Below, piece by piece: positions 13,588-13,926 of a stretch of DNA of 13,926 bases. The stretch is from Sphingomonadaceae bacterium (GTDB lineage: Bacteria > Pseudomonadota > Alphaproteobacteria > Sphingomonadales > Sphingomonadaceae). The stretch lies in NCBI GenBank assembly GCA_004282995.1, contig SHLU01000035.1, positions 1 through 13,926 on the forward strand, in the 5' to 3' direction. The first letter of the stretch is position 1; every line of letters begins with the position of its first letter. The position numbers were made by a program, and so were the translations under genes. The notes beneath the pieces are model-generated. The model was not told the origin of the DNA. It ran no database searches and worked only from the letters and a program-made list of their open reading frames with translations.

Positions 13588-13926
13588 CTAACGCGCGGCG
13601 ATCTTGCGCAATTTCTGCGCCGCAACGTCCAGTACCTGCAGCTTCTCGCCATGTTTTGTAACCATAGCCGGCTCGGTACTGAGAAGGTCGGCGAGTTCGT
13701 CCAGCGAATCTGCCAGGCGAGCGAGGTGGGCGTACTCGATGACGGGATCTTGCCGGTCCCAAGCCTCCACCATTTTCCCGTCGCAGCCCTGCCGGAGCGC
13801 GTCGACAAGCTGGTCTACCCTGGCTTGCGGGGCGCCGCCGCCGGGCATCCAGTCGAACACGTCCGCTGGTAAATCGAAGTCGATCCCGGCCGCATCGCCT
13901 TCCCGCCAGACGACCGCTCCCTCTGC
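13588..13926 (-). CDS. PilZ-domain protein, 5' end missing
   Basis: The frame enters from the right edge, leaving 112 C-terminal residues. The first visible part, GAVVWREGDAAGIDFDLPAD (residues 3-22), has the end-of-barrel pattern of PilZ domains (hydrophobic-Val-Trp, then Gly-hydrophobic-x-Phe). These often bind cyclic di-GMP. The RxxxR and D/NxSxxG residues that bind the nucleotide would lie in the missing part, so binding cannot be judged. After the barrel comes about 85 residues of charged helix (VDQLVDALRQG, LARLADSLDELADLL, LQVLDVAAQKLRKIAAR), possibly a coiled coil for dimerisation. The stop is TAG at 13588-13590. It is upstream of oplA on the same strand with a 79-nt gap; a functional link to 5-oxoproline metabolism is not evident. 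Confidence 0.65.
   Translation of the reverse strand, partial: AEGAVVWREGDAAGIDFDLPADVFDWMPGGGAPQARVDQLVDALRQGCDGKMVEAWDRQDPVIEYAHLARLADSLDELADLLSTEPAMVTKHGEKLQVLDVAAQKLRKIAAR

Overview
The window reads as chromosomal DNA from a high-GC alphaproteobacterium, most likely of the order Sphingomonadales (Erythrobacter or Sphingomonas type). This is inferred from protein style (glutaryl-CoA dehydrogenase, zeta-class GST, HhH tail domain, FATGUY-like receiver), GC-rich codon use and an EcfG-type promoter. It was not tested by any search. I see no rRNA, tRNA, CRISPR array, insertion sequence or phage gene.

The left part (1-5250) lies on the plus strand. It starts with the 3' end of a membrane-anchored helix-hairpin-helix protein. 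Next is a single-domain response regulator, preceded by a good match to a general-stress (EcfG) promoter. A glutaryl-CoA dehydrogenase gene (lysine/tryptophan catabolism) follows. Then comes a tight group: maleylacetoacetate isomerase and fumarylacetoacetase (the last two steps of tyrosine/homogentisate breakdown), a DUF421 membrane protein that appears to start with ATT, and a flavin reductase. A second, weaker EcfG-like promoter lies before maiA. A 12-bp stem-loop at 5262-5290 closes this block and also serves the convergent aldehyde dehydrogenase gene.

The right part (5316-13926) lies on the minus strand, so it is transcribed from high to low coordinates. The order is a PilZ-domain gene (5' end outside the window), a single-chain 5-oxoprolinase (1189 aa), DUF969 and DUF979 membrane proteins, a DUF2891 protein, MobA, and an aldehyde dehydrogenase. 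From the 5-oxoprolinase to mobA the genes overlap by 4 to 10 bases at every junction (GTGA, ATGA, 10 nt, TTGA), so they form one translationally coupled operon. The sensible reading is uptake of 5-oxoproline by DUF969/DUF979 and ATP-dependent opening to glutamate by the 5-oxoprolinase, with an uncharacterised DUF2891 partner and an unexpected molybdenum-cofactor gene at the tail.

The most interesting item is this 5-oxoproline operon and its unassigned DUF2891 member. Next are the ATT start of the DUF421 gene and the stress-type promoters. I did not find a clearly new multi-gene system beyond these.
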